A stretch of DNA of 64,000 bases, from NCBI GenBank assembly GCA_002337545.1, contig DDGE01000036.1:66195-130194 (forward strand). Direction: 5' to 3'. Below the pieces are notes generated by a model that saw only the letters and a program-made list of their open reading frames with translations, was not told the DNA's origin and did no database searches. The DNA comes from Phycisphaerales bacterium UBA1910. Lineage in GTDB: Bacteria; Planctomycetota; Phycisphaerae; Phycisphaerales; UBA1924. How positions within the stretch are numbered: position 1 is the first letter of the stretch; each line of letters starts with the position of its first letter. The translations under genes and the position numbers were made by a program. Positions 53,623 through 62,187 of the stretch are shown here, piece after piece.

Positions 53623-55098
53623 TCATGACCCCAGCCCCAATCGCTGGAAGGTCGTCATCAGGTGGTTCTTCTGTGAGGCGTTCCAGGTCCTGCCCCCTTG
53701 GATCACAATCGCGTCGGCTTGCCCACCGGTTTCTGGCGAGCACGAGCGGAGCACAGTGAACTTCTGGGCAGGGACCTGCGCATCAAGCGACTGACTGATC
53801 TGCGTGCCCAGCGAAGACTGGCTCTGACCGGTTTTCTCTTGGTCGTTTTTGGTGAAGCTCGTTCGGTTCTGCCAAGTACTCCCGACCAGCTTGGAGTAGA
53901 ACTCGTTGGTCTCCGAACACTGGTTCGACATCGCGATATGCGTCCCGAAGTTGGCCATAAACGCCGATCCGGCTTCGCGCCCGATCACGCTGTCGATGTT
54001 GCACTTCGATTGGGTCAACGCGATGTATGCGCAGCGAGAACTGCGTGCCGTTGCGCAGAAAGCCGCGTCGCGGTTCCCGATGATGTTCTCGCTGACCTCA
54101 TCGCTCCAAAGGAACGCGTTGGTTCCCTCAGAGGCGTCGCGACGTTGGACCGCGTGCATAAACATCAGTTTCACGATCGCATTCGCAAGCTTGCCAACTG
54201 GCCCCATCTTCAATGACGGGAAGTCAACCAGCACGATCTTGCCGTTGAGCGCATCGTCCGGTGTCCACGATGTGTCGCTGCCAAAGACTTCTCTCAGCGG
54301 GCTTCTCGTGAGCAGATCCGCTGATCCCGTCAGGGTCGCAACCACGCTGCTCCGTGTGCGATCACCCAGCGCACTCAGCTCCTCCACGAAGAAGGAAATC
54401 GTGCGTTGGAGATCGAGTCGCCGATTCGGTTCTGTTACCCGCTCGTCGGCAAGCCGGATACACCGAGCGCATTCGCTTGACTCCCACCATGCTGGATCCG
54501 CCGTCTGATCGGAATCTCGGGGGCATGAGACGATGACTCGGATGATCTCATCGACGCTGACCTGATGGCCAGCAAAGACCAGCAGATCGATGGCATTGGT
54601 CACCGATCGTTTCGCGTAATCAACAAAGAATGTGTCGCTTGGACCTCCGCCCTGTTTGTTGGACACCGCTGCCTGGCATGCCGTGGTCAAGAGATCCGCC
54701 GCGAGCATGCTGAACCCTGCGGGTGCCGAAGCCGCAGCAACTTCGAGGAAGTTCATGGGGTTCGTGCCGTCAGGACCCACGATGATCAGATCGTCCGACC
54801 TACCAGTTGCAGCACAGAGTGATTCCCAGAACGCTCTTTCAGACTTTGCGGAAATGACGAGCCCGGAATATCCTTCCTGGAGCAGGTGCAAGCCAAGCGT
54901 TGCACCGCAGGTTGAACTCTTCCCAGCGCCTGCACGGCCACAAATGAACAGGTGTTCAAACGAGTCCTTGATTGCCCAAGCATCGAGCGGGCTCAGCTCA
55001 AAGAGCGGCCTGCCAGGGTGGCCAACGGGGAACTCATGACTCGGCCCTTTCCTCTTTCTCTTTGGTTTTATCCATGAGATAACTGGCACACGCGCCAT
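53623..55098 (-). CDS. TraD/TraG-like coupling ATPase
   Basis: 491 residues. Walker A CGRAGAGKSS is at ~53-62, Walker B-like KIVLVDFPSL near 286, and a TraM-recognition-like region LWSDEVSENIIGNRDAAF near 330 with a Gln motif IALTQSKCN. It has the VirD4/TraD AAA core but no N-terminal membrane helices; the adjacent membrane protein may supply them. It would carry the relaxase-DNA complex to a secretion channel. AAGGAG precedes the ATG. With the MobF relaxase 24 kb away it makes the island mobilizable in principle. Confidence 0.8.
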   Translation of the reverse strand: MARVPVISWIKPKRKRKGPSHEFPVGHPGRPLFELSPLDAWAIKDSFEHLFICGRAGAGKSSTCGATLGLHLLQEGYSGLVISAKSERAFWESLCAATGRSDDLIIVGPDGTNPMNFLEVAAASAPAGFSMLAADLLTTACQAAVSNKQGGGPSDTFFVDYAKRSVTNAIDLLVFAGHQVSVDEIIRVIVSCPRDSDQTADPAWWESSECARCIRLADERVTEPNRRLDLQRTISFFVEELSALGDRTRSSVVATLTGSADLLTRSPLREVFGSDTSWTPDDALNGKIVLVDFPSLKMGPVGKLANAIVKLMFMHAVQRRDASEGTNAFLWSDEVSENIIGNRDAAFCATARSSRCAYIALTQSKCNIDSVIGREAGSAFMANFGTHIAMSNQCSETNEFYSKLVGSTWQNRTSFTKNDQEKTGQSQSSLGTQISQSLDAQVPAQKFTVLRSCSPETGGQADAIVIQGGRTWNASQKNHLMTTFQRLGLGS

Positions 55099-55212
55099 GG
55101 TGTGTTCTCCTTGTGCTTCAGTTTCTTGATGAGTTAGCGACCTGCAGTCGCGGTGTTTGAATCCTCGCTATGGCGTTTCCGCCACAGCGAGGAAATCGAG
55201 GCTAGTCAAGGC

Positions 55213-55365
55213 TTAGCCAGGTTGGGCGCTCGATCCGTTTGAGACATAGGAGGTGTTCTGGCCCCAGGCATTCAGAACTCGCCCTGTTTGAGGGTCGACG
55301 GACCCTCCCTTATCACGGATTGCCCCATGGCTGTCGCCAGCCTTGATTTGCTTTTTCTCTGACAT
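55213..55365 (-). CDS. 50-residue protein ahead of the coupling-protein operon
   Basis: A small frame on the minus strand: MSEKKQIKAGDSHGAIRDKG, ending NGSSAQPG, with AGGA a few bases before the ATG. It is Gly/Ser/Gln-rich and hydrophilic. It is first in line upstream of the coupling ATPase. The good ribosome site and codon pattern make it plausible; no homologous family is known to me. Confidence 0.5.
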   Translation of the reverse strand: MSEKKQIKAGDSHGAIRDKGGSVDPQTGRVLNAWGQNTSYVSNGSSAQPG

Positions 55366-55666
55366 TGGTTTTCCTATCTGCTCTGAGAGCAACTTGTTAA
55401 TTGATCACGACGCGTCCGTCGCCTGAAGTGATTCGTGACCATCACGGATCACATCGGAGCGATCACTCGTCAGGAACATACAGCAGAATTCATCTACAAA
55501 AGTTCGATAAACCGCCACAATGGACAGATTCACGCGTGCACGCGTGCATGCTGGCGTGCACGCCAAAAATGTTCTTTGCCAGGCATTTTGGGCCCAGAAA
55601 GTTTGACACGTTTGGTACCCTAAAGTCGAACTCCATCAAACGCCAAGCACGGATATCCGAAAGACG
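55366..55666. promoter_or_regulatory. Divergent control region with two GCGTGCACGC palindromes
   Basis: GCGTGCACGC at 55534-55543 and GGCGTGCACGCC at 55553-55564 are perfect palindromes whose centres are 20 bp apart, about two helical turns. They lie between the leftward coupling-protein operon and the rightward ROK-like gene, so one regulator could control both. TTGACA at 55603 is a possible -35 for the ROK-like gene. No gene seen in between. Confidence 0.6.
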
Positions 55667-57397
55667 ATGACGATCAACAAGCCCATATCTCAGGTCGAGT
55701 CAAAGCAAGGCAAATCAGGTAAGCTAGGCAATCTTGAGCAAACCTACCTTCGCGTTCAGTTGTCTTCGAAGGACTCACTATCCCCGATCATGATGTCATT
55801 CGCGTTTAGTGCCGATGGCCGAAAGATCGTTCCAGGCTCAACTCCCAAGACAAAATTTACAAATGAACTGCCATACGCCATGCTCGCATTGGCAGGCATA
55901 GCACTCAAGGCGATTCAGGGTGAGGAGTTGTGTCTGAAAGAAGGCGATGTGTCTGATGTTCACTACAAGGAAGGCCATAACTTCACAAACTTTATGAGCA
56001 GTGCTATCAGCCTACATGGCAAACAAGACCGCTGTCTATTTGGCGTTGAGAATGCAGGAAGCCAATCTAATCAAGCAACTACAGATGCGAAGAAGTACTG
56101 GGGTGACCTGGCTATCAACGACTCAGGACAGAGTTTTAACTGGTCTATCGCTCCATGGAAATGCTTGCTTCGACAAGACAAAAAATCGATCATTCTGGTA
56201 CCGGGCGTTCTGAAATCGCCGTATTTTGAGTTTTATATCACGGATAATCATGGAAACGAGCACATCCTTTCGAGAGAAGAACTCGAACACTTGTTCTACC
56301 CCAATAGACCACCCACATTCACAGAGATCAAAAACGAGTTTCAAGGTAACTGTCTCTGGGGAATCGATATCGCGAGTTATTCGAGTCGTGTTTTTATCCG
56401 CGACAAAGATGGCGGCCCGCTTGAGGCTGGTAGCACATATTCCAGAGACCTTGGTCACTGCAGTGGCAACCTACGACAAACACTTCGAGATGCGCATTCT
56501 GCACTGAGAGCGCTTGCTGGAGATGCATATTCTCCATGTGCAATCGGCTTGAGTGTCTGTGGTCCCTACAACAGGAAAGAAGACCGATTAGAAGTAACCC
56601 ACATGATGCCCAGGTGGGAGTCGTCGGCCTCACTCGTTCGAGCAGGACCCAAAGCTATCCTCCAAGACTTAACTCCCGGAATTCCCGTCGGCGTGCTTAA
56701 TGACGCCGACGCAGGCGCGATCACCGAATGGTATTGGGGAGAATGTGCAGGCTACGACAGCATTCTCTACCTTTACACTGGGACTGGAATTGGAGCGGGC
56801 TTAGTTCTGAACAGGCACTTGTTTCACGGCAAGCATGGCTTTGCTGGTGAGATTGGACGCATCCGATTGTCAGCTCATGGGCCTGCGGGTTACGGCGAGC
56901 ATGGAACCGCCGAAGGATTTCTTGGCCGTCCCGGAATTGCCCGTTTAGCACGTGATGAAGTGGATCGCCTGAAACAGCTTCCTGCACATTGCTCAGATTC
57001 AGCACTCAATCGCCTTGATCAAGATGATGCGCTTGATGAAGAGTCCACACTTGATGCCGCGATTAATGGTGATTCTGCTGCTAAACGAGTTGCTGAGAAT
57101 GTCGGCAAACGCCTCGGGCAGTTGATCGCGGGGCACTTTAATTTACTCGATCCGGATGTAGTTCTTTTAGATGGCCTTCTCAAAGAAAAATGGGAAGCTA
57201 TTGAGAGAAGTGTCACCGATATGATTGAGAGGCACACGAACGGTATCCAAAAGCCCTCAGAGCGTGTACGACTTGCGACATGCTGGAATAGTGGCATCAG
57301 CAGAAGCATCGGTGCTGCACGCCTAGCTCTAGATAAAGAATACGAGATGAAAACTAGCGTTGGAGCTGGCGTTGTTGGGCAAGTTGAAAAGTCTTGA
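55667..57397 (+). CDS. ROK-like protein with a novel N-terminal domain
   Basis: 576 residues. The first ~220 residues are an unrecognised domain. From ~225 on it follows the ROK sugar-kinase fold: IPVGVLNDADAGAITEWYWG near 340 (the catalytic Asp region) and YTGTGIGAGLVLNRHLFHGKHGFAGEIG near 370 (written here only as landmarks). Two things are odd. The first phosphate loop, normally D-x-G-x-T, reads DIASYSSR, and the Cys-rich zinc motif of ROK proteins is replaced by GPAGYGEHGTAEGFLG. So it may bind a ligand rather than phosphorylate a sugar. It stands alone next to the tRNA-Ser end of the island. Confidence 0.7.
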   Translation: MTINKPISQVESKQGKSGKLGNLEQTYLRVQLSSKDSLSPIMMSFAFSADGRKIVPGSTPKTKFTNELPYAMLALAGIALKAIQGEELCLKEGDVSDVHYKEGHNFTNFMSSAISLHGKQDRCLFGVENAGSQSNQATTDAKKYWGDLAINDSGQSFNWSIAPWKCLLRQDKKSIILVPGVLKSPYFEFYITDNHGNEHILSREELEHLFYPNRPPTFTEIKNEFQGNCLWGIDIASYSSRVFIRDKDGGPLEAGSTYSRDLGHCSGNLRQTLRDAHSALRALAGDAYSPCAIGLSVCGPYNRKEDRLEVTHMMPRWESSASLVRAGPKAILQDLTPGIPVGVLNDADAGAITEWYWGECAGYDSILYLYTGTGIGAGLVLNRHLFHGKHGFAGEIGRIRLSAHGPAGYGEHGTAEGFLGRPGIARLARDEVDRLKQLPAHCSDSALNRLDQDDALDEESTLDAAINGDSAAKRVAENVGKRLGQLIAGHFNLLDPDVVLLDGLLKEKWEAIERSVTDMIERHTNGIQKPSERVRLATCWNSGISRSIGAARLALDKEYEMKTSVGAGVVGQVEKS

Positions 57398-57797
57398 GGG
57401 GCCGAAGCTCTTGATAATCTAGGCCATCTACCATCTTCGCGTATGTGTCAGGGCACATGCCGATGAATGCGGGTACCATCATTGATAGATAATCGTTGCT
57501 AACTGAGTAGAGTGTGCCTGGCTCAACCCGTGCTGGGAAATCCAAGATATCACCACCTTTATGACTGAACGCGGCTGGATCGAGAACTCCAGCTTTAGAT
57601 TGGCGGTCGATTATCCGGTCGAGGTGGTTGAGTGATAGCAGCACCGAAACGGGCTCATCATTGTGAAAGCACGCTAGAGGCCTATAGATTCGGGCGTACT
57701 CGGACCAGTCGCGTTTTGCCGAGTATCCATTAGCGTGTTCAACGCGTTGCAAGATACCCTGCTTGATGTGAAGTTGGATGAGTTCATTGCTGTTCAT
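57354..57797 (-). CDS. Hypothetical protein at the island right end
   Basis: 147 residues from ATG 57797 (MNSNELIQLHIKQGILQRVE), AGGAG upstream. A soluble mixed protein (DWSEYARIYRPLACFHNDEPVSVLLSL, VEPGTLYSVSNDYLSMMVPAF) of no family known to me. Its end overlaps the converging ROK-like gene by 44 bp. Confidence 0.65.
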   Translation of the reverse strand: MNSNELIQLHIKQGILQRVEHANGYSAKRDWSEYARIYRPLACFHNDEPVSVLLSLNHLDRIIDRQSKAGVLDPAAFSHKGGDILDFPARVEPGTLYSVSNDYLSMMVPAFIGMCPDTYAKMVDGLDYQELRPLKTFQLAQQRQLQR

Positions 57798-57872
57798 GCT
57801 TGCTCTCCTGTTTCGTGTGTGACTTCTTTGCCACATGCGAACGGAGAGTGCAAGCACTATTTGTTGCCTGAC

Positions 57873-57895
57873 TGAGCACTCTGCTGGAGTGCTCA
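57873..57895. repeat. Inverted GAGTGCTCA pair near the right end
   Basis: TGAGCACTC at 57873-57881 and GAGTGCTCA at 57887-57895 are a perfect 9-bp inverted repeat with a 5-nt gap. GAGTGCTCA also occurs at 23427-23435 at the other end of the island. Confidence 0.6.
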
Positions 57896-57927
57896 GCCCT
57901 GTTTCGGGATGGGGTTTGAGGATCGCG

Positions 57928-57951
57928 GTGCTCACCTAGTGCTCCTTTGGT
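57928..57951 (+). repeat. Right-end copy of the GTGCTCAC-type repeat
   Basis: GTGCTCACC, then GTGCTCCTTTGGT, then a further GTGCTCAT at 57950: three units at 11-bp spacing, about one helical turn. It partners 23429-23452. Confidence 0.6.
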
Positions 57952-57974
57952 GCTCATCTTTCACCTACCATTGA

Positions 57975-58017
57975 AAAACCCTCGTTCCCGAGCGTTAAAC
58001 GCGGGTTCGAGGGTTTT
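57975..58017 (-). terminator. Terminator of tRNA-Ser
   Basis: AAAACCCTCG at 57975-57984 and CGAGGGTTTT at 58008-58017 pair perfectly, with further pairing inside (CCCG with CGGG). Read on the minus strand it follows the tRNA and ends in TTTT. Confidence 0.75.
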
Positions 58018-58019
58018 AA

Positions 58020-58038
58020 CGGAGAGGGGGGGATTCGA
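58020..58038 (+). repeat. Right attachment site of the island, inside tRNA-Ser
   Basis: The last 19 bases of the tRNA-Ser gene (read on the plus strand as CGGAGAGGGGGGGATTCGA) pair with the copy at 23285-23302. The tRNA points left, so the island lies at its 3' side and the tRNA stays intact. Confidence 0.75.
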
Positions 58039-58106
58039 ACCCCCGAGGGTGTTGCCACCCCACACGAATTCCAATCGTGCGCCTTAAACCGCTCAGCCAC
58101 CTCTCC
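58020..58106 (-). tRNA. tRNA-Ser(GGA)
   Basis: On the minus strand the acceptor stem GGAGAGG pairs with CCTCTCC, discriminator G. The anticodon arm CACGA-TTGGAAT-TCGTG gives anticodon GGA. A long variable arm (GGGTGGCAACACCC) and the T arm GGGGG-TTCGAAT-CCCCC complete a class II tRNA of 87 nt. CCA is not encoded. Its 3' end is the island attachment site. Confidence 0.96.
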
Positions 58107-58191
58107 AGTGCTGGGTATGCCATCGGCACAGCGGGTGCGTAGTCTAGGGCACCGACCCGCGGGAGGAAAGTACGAAGGCCCATCGCGCGTG

Positions 58192-58791
58192 CTATTGCGA
58201 TCCGGATTTGGGTGCCTTGGTGAGCAGTTCGGTGGCCATCCGTTTGGCAAGGCGGGCCGATTCGCCGGGGTTCTCCCCGTTGTCCGTCACTTGCCCAACA
58301 ACGCGAGCAGCAACGATAGAGCCCTCGAGGAGGATATTGAGTTGCTCCGCGAGATCGGACGGATCGTCATACCCTTCCTGTTCGCACAGGTCGCGGACAT
58401 ATCGGACGATCTCCTGTTTGTGTTCCGCGGCGAGGCGGCGCGGCGCGGACTCTGCGACAGAGAACTCCGCCGCGGCATTGATGAACATGCATCCGCAGAA
58501 CTCGGACCCCGTAAACCAGTCCTCGTGAAAGTCGAAGACGGCGAGGATCCGCTCTCGGGGTGTCTTGGCCTTGGATTCAACGAACTTCATGAGCTTGTTG
58601 CGGAAGATCTCGTCGCGACGGCGCATCGCGGCGAGGATGAGCTCGTCCTTGGATTTGAAGTGGTTATAGAGGGTCATGCGGCTGATCCCGCCCTCTTTCA
58701 GGATGTCGTCCAGACTCGAGGCGTGAAACCCGTGTCGATAGAAGACACGCATCGCGGCGTCGATCAGTTCGTTTCGTCTGCTTGGGGGCAA
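58192..58791 (-). CDS. TetR/AcrR-family repressor
   Basis: 199 residues from a TTG start (GGAG six bases upstream; an in-frame TGA just before rules out a longer form). The N-terminal helix-turn-helix is canonical (LIDAAMRVFYRHGFHASSLDDILKEGG, then ISRMTLYNHFKSKDELI). The ligand domain has three Cys/Met-rich spots (FTGSEFCGCMFINAA). Divergent from the redox cluster, with matching palindromes at both promoters, so it likely represses itself and the cluster until an electrophile or quinone-like compound binds. Confidence 0.9.
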   Translation of the reverse strand: MPPSRRNELIDAAMRVFYRHGFHASSLDDILKEGGISRMTLYNHFKSKDELILAAMRRRDEIFRNKLMKFVESKAKTPRERILAVFDFHEDWFTGSEFCGCMFINAAAEFSVAESAPRRLAAEHKQEIVRYVRDLCEQEGYDDPSDLAEQLNILLEGSIVAARVVGQVTDNGENPGESARLAKRMATELLTKAPKSGSQ

Positions 58792-58824
58792 AGTGGATCT
58801 CCAATGTCCGTTTCAGCATGAAGT

Positions 58825-58842
58825 ATACTGTGTAGTCAGGAT
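58825..58842. promoter_or_regulatory. Operator at the tetR promoter
   Basis: ATACTGTGTAGTCAGGAT is an imperfect match to the perfect palindrome at 58971-58988. On the minus strand it overlaps TATACT, a likely -10 of the tetR gene. Confidence 0.6.
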
Positions 58843-58963
58843 CAGTCGAGGGTTTTTCGGATTTTTCTTGCAGGGTCAAACCCCCTAAAACCCGTTTATA
58901 TTGCCATAAATCAGGTTGTGCTCGAATTGCAAACAAAAAATCATCCAGACTGATGAATACACA

Positions 58964-58991
58964 TTGACACATACTGATTAGTCAGTATACT
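58964..58991 (+). promoter_or_regulatory. Promoter of the redox cluster with embedded TetR operator
   Basis: TTGACA (58964-58969), 16 bp, TATACT (58986-58991). The palindrome ATACTGA-TTAG-TCAGTAT (58971-58988) fills the spacer, so a bound repressor would block polymerase. Confidence 0.8.
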
Positions 58992-59059
58992 TGCGCCAAG
59001 CTGCGTCCATTCATTTGTGATGAGTTCAGGACAATGCGGAAACCCAAAGGAGGCACACA

Positions 59060-59629
59060 ATGACACAGTTCGACATCCACACCGCACAGACCGCACCAGA
59101 ATCTCAGCAACTGATCGAGAACGCAGAGAAGGCATTCGGATTCCTTCCGAACCTGCTCGGCGTGATGGCGGAAGCCCCCGCGTTGCTTGAGGGGTATATG
59201 ACGCTTGCGGGAATCTTTGATCAAACGGATCTATCCGCAACCGAGCGGCAGGTTGTGTTGATGGTGAACAACCGGCTCAACGGGTGCACATACTGCATGG
59301 CGGCCCATTCCGCGATTTCGAAGGCGCAGGGGGTGTCCGATGATGTGGTCGCGGGGTTGCGTCAGGGGACGACCCTCGCGGATCCGAAGCTTGACGCGTT
59401 GCGCCGCTTTGCAGAACGCGTGAATGAGACGCGTGGTTGGCCCGAGCAAGCGGATATCGATGCGCTGCTCCAAGCGGGGTATACCAAACGGACCGTTCTG
59501 GAAGTGATCCTGGGCACAGCCGTGAAGGTGATGTCGAACTACACGAATCATGTCGCCGAGACACCACTCGACGGCGCGTTCTCGGCGATGCAATGGAGCT
59601 CATCCGAGCTGGTTGATTCGGCTCGTTAA
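59060..59629 (+). CDS. Carboxymuconolactone decarboxylase / AhpD-like protein
   Basis: 189 residues, with AAAGGAGG before the ATG. The AhpD-like catalytic motif C76-T-Y-C79 with H83 (NGCTYCMAAHS) is intact, preceded by LSATERQVVLMVNNRL. This family reduces peroxides or organic hydroperoxides through the Cys pair. First gene under the TetR-controlled promoter. Confidence 0.9.
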   Translation: MTQFDIHTAQTAPESQQLIENAEKAFGFLPNLLGVMAEAPALLEGYMTLAGIFDQTDLSATERQVVLMVNNRLNGCTYCMAAHSAISKAQGVSDDVVAGLRQGTTLADPKLDALRRFAERVNETRGWPEQADIDALLQAGYTKRTVLEVILGTAVKVMSNYTNHVAETPLDGAFSAMQWSSSELVDSAR

Positions 59630-59714
59630 TACAAAGGACAACACAGTGGCCCGCGTTCATCGGCGAACCGCTTCGCCGCGTGGGTATCGCATGGATTCAG
59701 ATAGGGGAATCAGA

Positions 59715-60227
59715 ATGGTACAAGCACACACACATCCAAAGACAGCATGGGGCGCCTGGTTCAATCAAGAGATCATGGACAACCTCGAACAGAGCATGAG
59801 TGAGGTCCCGGAAACGGCACAGATTCTTCAGGAACTCGCCGTCTGGGCGGGCTCATGGGATTGGTCGCAGTATTCGATCCGGCAACTGGGGCAGCCGTAC
59901 CGGATGATCCAGGTCGCTGCGGAGTTAATCGCAGAGAAGAACGCGCTCGAAGAATCCGAAGCGATGCGGATCGTGGTCGAGTCTCTCGCGGATTTCGGCG
60001 AGGGATCTGAGCGGATCGCGAGCGCGTCGCCGTTCGTTCGCTGTGTGATCGATGTCTGCGGGACATTCGATCGGAAAGAGATCGCGGCAATGCGATCGCG
60101 CGGGTTCGAGGATCAGGAGATCTCCGAGATCGCGGGCGCTGTGGCGCTGACCTTGTTTATCTCACTCATCACCAATACGCCGGAAGACGAGCATCCTCGT
60201 CTCCGCTCGATTGCCTTCGCGGGTTAA
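59715..60227 (+). CDS. AhpD-like helical protein without the Cys pair
   Basis: 170 residues from ATG 59715 ([16 protein letters not shown]) with AGGGGAA upstream; longer starts lack a ribosome site. The C-terminal part ([37 protein letters not shown]) looks like the conserved helices of the carboxymuconolactone decarboxylase fold, but there is no C-x-x-C. It may be a non-catalytic partner of the preceding protein. Same strand and spacing suggest one operon. Confidence 0.65.
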   Translation: MVQAHTHPKTAWGAWFNQEIMDNLEQSMSEVPETAQILQELAVWAGSWDWSQYSIRQLGQPYRMIQVAAELIAEKNALEESEAMRIVVESLADFGEGSERIASASPFVRCVIDVCGTFDRKEIAAMRSRGFEDQEISEIAGAVALTLFISLITNTPEDEHPRLRSIAFAG

Positions 60228-60265
60228 CGCAACCCCTCAGGCAGGAATCATTCAGGAGTATCGAC

Positions 60266-60754
<489 letters not shown>

Positions 60755-60838
60755 ACACCACCCTCGGCACGCGGGGACTCCTCGCGTGCAAAAACCAGAT
60801 CAGATTGAAACCACACTGATAACTACAAGGAGACGACG

Positions 60839-62059
60839 ATGACGACAAGCACACTCACCATGATCACAACGATTACCGCATGTGCCGCCGGAACGCTTGG
60901 GTGCGCCAGTGCCCAGCCGATGGATGATTCGCACGACACCATGAACGGGCACGGCACCAAGTATGTTCACTACATCGATGGGCCTCGTGAGGATGCGCCG
61001 ATCCCGCGCCCCGGCGTTGAGCTCTCTCGCGGGAACTTCGCGGTCGTCGTGATCGACCCGCAGAACGACTTCCTGAGCCCCGAAGGGGTGACCTGGGGCG
61101 TGGTGGGCGAGTCCGTCACGGAGAACGGGACGGTCGACAACATCGGGCGTCTGTTCGAGGTCGCCAAGGATGTCGACGCGCAGGTCGTCGTCAGCCCGCA
61201 TTACTACTACCCGCACGATCATGATTGGGCGTTCGAGGGGGCGCTGGAGACCCTGATGCACGACATCGGGATGTTCAACCGCAAGGGGCCGCTGAATGTT
61301 GATGGGCTCGAGGGTTCGGGCGCGGATTGGCTCGAGCAGTACAAGCCGTATATTGAGGATGGCGAGACCATCATCGTCGGCCCGCACAAGGTGTACGGTC
61401 CGGAATCGAATGATCTGGCGCTCCAGCTCCGTAAGCGGGGGATCAATCAGATCGTCCTCGCGGGGATGTCCGCGAACCTGTGCGTTGAATCGCACATGCG
61501 TGACCTGATCGAGGACGGCTTCGAGGTGGTTGTTGTTTCTGACGCGACCGCGGCGGCGAAGCTGCCCGGGTACGACGGGTTCGAAGCAGCATTCGTGAAC
61601 TACCGCATGATTGCGAGCGATGTCTGGAGCACCGACGAGGCGGTCGAGAAGATCGCGGCGGCTCGGGGCGAGCTGGTCAATGTGTCCGGGGCGAGCGATA
61701 TCGGGCTCGCCGGGTTCGACCCCGTTTCGTTCTTCAAGGGCGGAGCGCCGAAGAACGGGTCGCCGATGATCCGCGCATCGTACGGAGGTGCAACCTACCT
61801 CTTCGCGGACGAACAGAGCAAGTCCGAGTTCGAATCCAACCCAGATCGCTACGCGCCGCAGTACGGCGGGTTCTGCGCCTACGGCGTTTCGCTCGGGATC
61901 CTGCTGCCTGTGGACATCACGACTGCGCAGGTCCGCAACGGGAAGCTGTACCTGAATGTGAACTCCGAGATCCTCAAGAAGTTCAACGCGGACTTCGACG
62001 GGAGTGTCGAGCGTGCGAACGGGAACTGGCCCAAGCTCTTCGCGGAGCACGCCGAATAA
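60839..62059 (+). CDS. Exported isochorismatase-like hydrolase fused to a YHS domain
   Basis: 406 residues, AAGGAG before the ATG. An N-terminal export signal (TMITTITACAAGTLGCASAQ) has a Cys that could be lipidated, though the lipobox is imperfect. The cysteine hydrolase domain has the D73-K184-C215 triad (VVVIDPQNDF, GPHKVYGPESND, GMSANLCVESH). A YHS domain follows at ~285-360 (GFDPVSFFKGG, YLFADEQSKSEFESNPDRYAPQYGG cut by landmarks), a fold that often binds metal. A periplasmic isochorismatase-YHS fusion is uncommon. Substrate unknown; the context suggests detoxification. Confidence 0.85.
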   Translation: MTTSTLTMITTITACAAGTLGCASAQPMDDSHDTMNGHGTKYVHYIDGPREDAPIPRPGVELSRGNFAVVVIDPQNDFLSPEGVTWGVVGESVTENGTVDNIGRLFEVAKDVDAQVVVSPHYYYPHDHDWAFEGALETLMHDIGMFNRKGPLNVDGLEGSGADWLEQYKPYIEDGETIIVGPHKVYGPESNDLALQLRKRGINQIVLAGMSANLCVESHMRDLIEDGFEVVVVSDATAAAKLPGYDGFEAAFVNYRMIASDVWSTDEAVEKIAAARGELVNVSGASDIGLAGFDPVSFFKGGAPKNGSPMIRASYGGATYLFADEQSKSEFESNPDRYAPQYGGFCAYGVSLGILLPVDITTAQVRNGKLYLNVNSEILKKFNADFDGSVERANGNWPKLFAEHAE

Positions 62060-62187
62060 AGGACTGATCCTCTTCTCTCTACTCATCCGGCTGACGCGGT
62101 GGAGACGCCCCGTCGGCTGATTCCCAGACTTATGTTTGCTTCACGGCGTCACACACCGTGTGCGCTGATTTCAGAAGGAGATTCGCC

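Noticed and set aside
58108-58821. Plus-strand frame opposite the TetR gene
   Set aside because: Shadow of the repressor gene; it also begins next to the tRNA with no start signal.
60800-62086. Long minus-strand frame opposite the isochorismatase-YHS gene
   Set aside because: Arg/Val-rich mirror translation. The plus-strand frame has the catalytic triad and a ribosome site.
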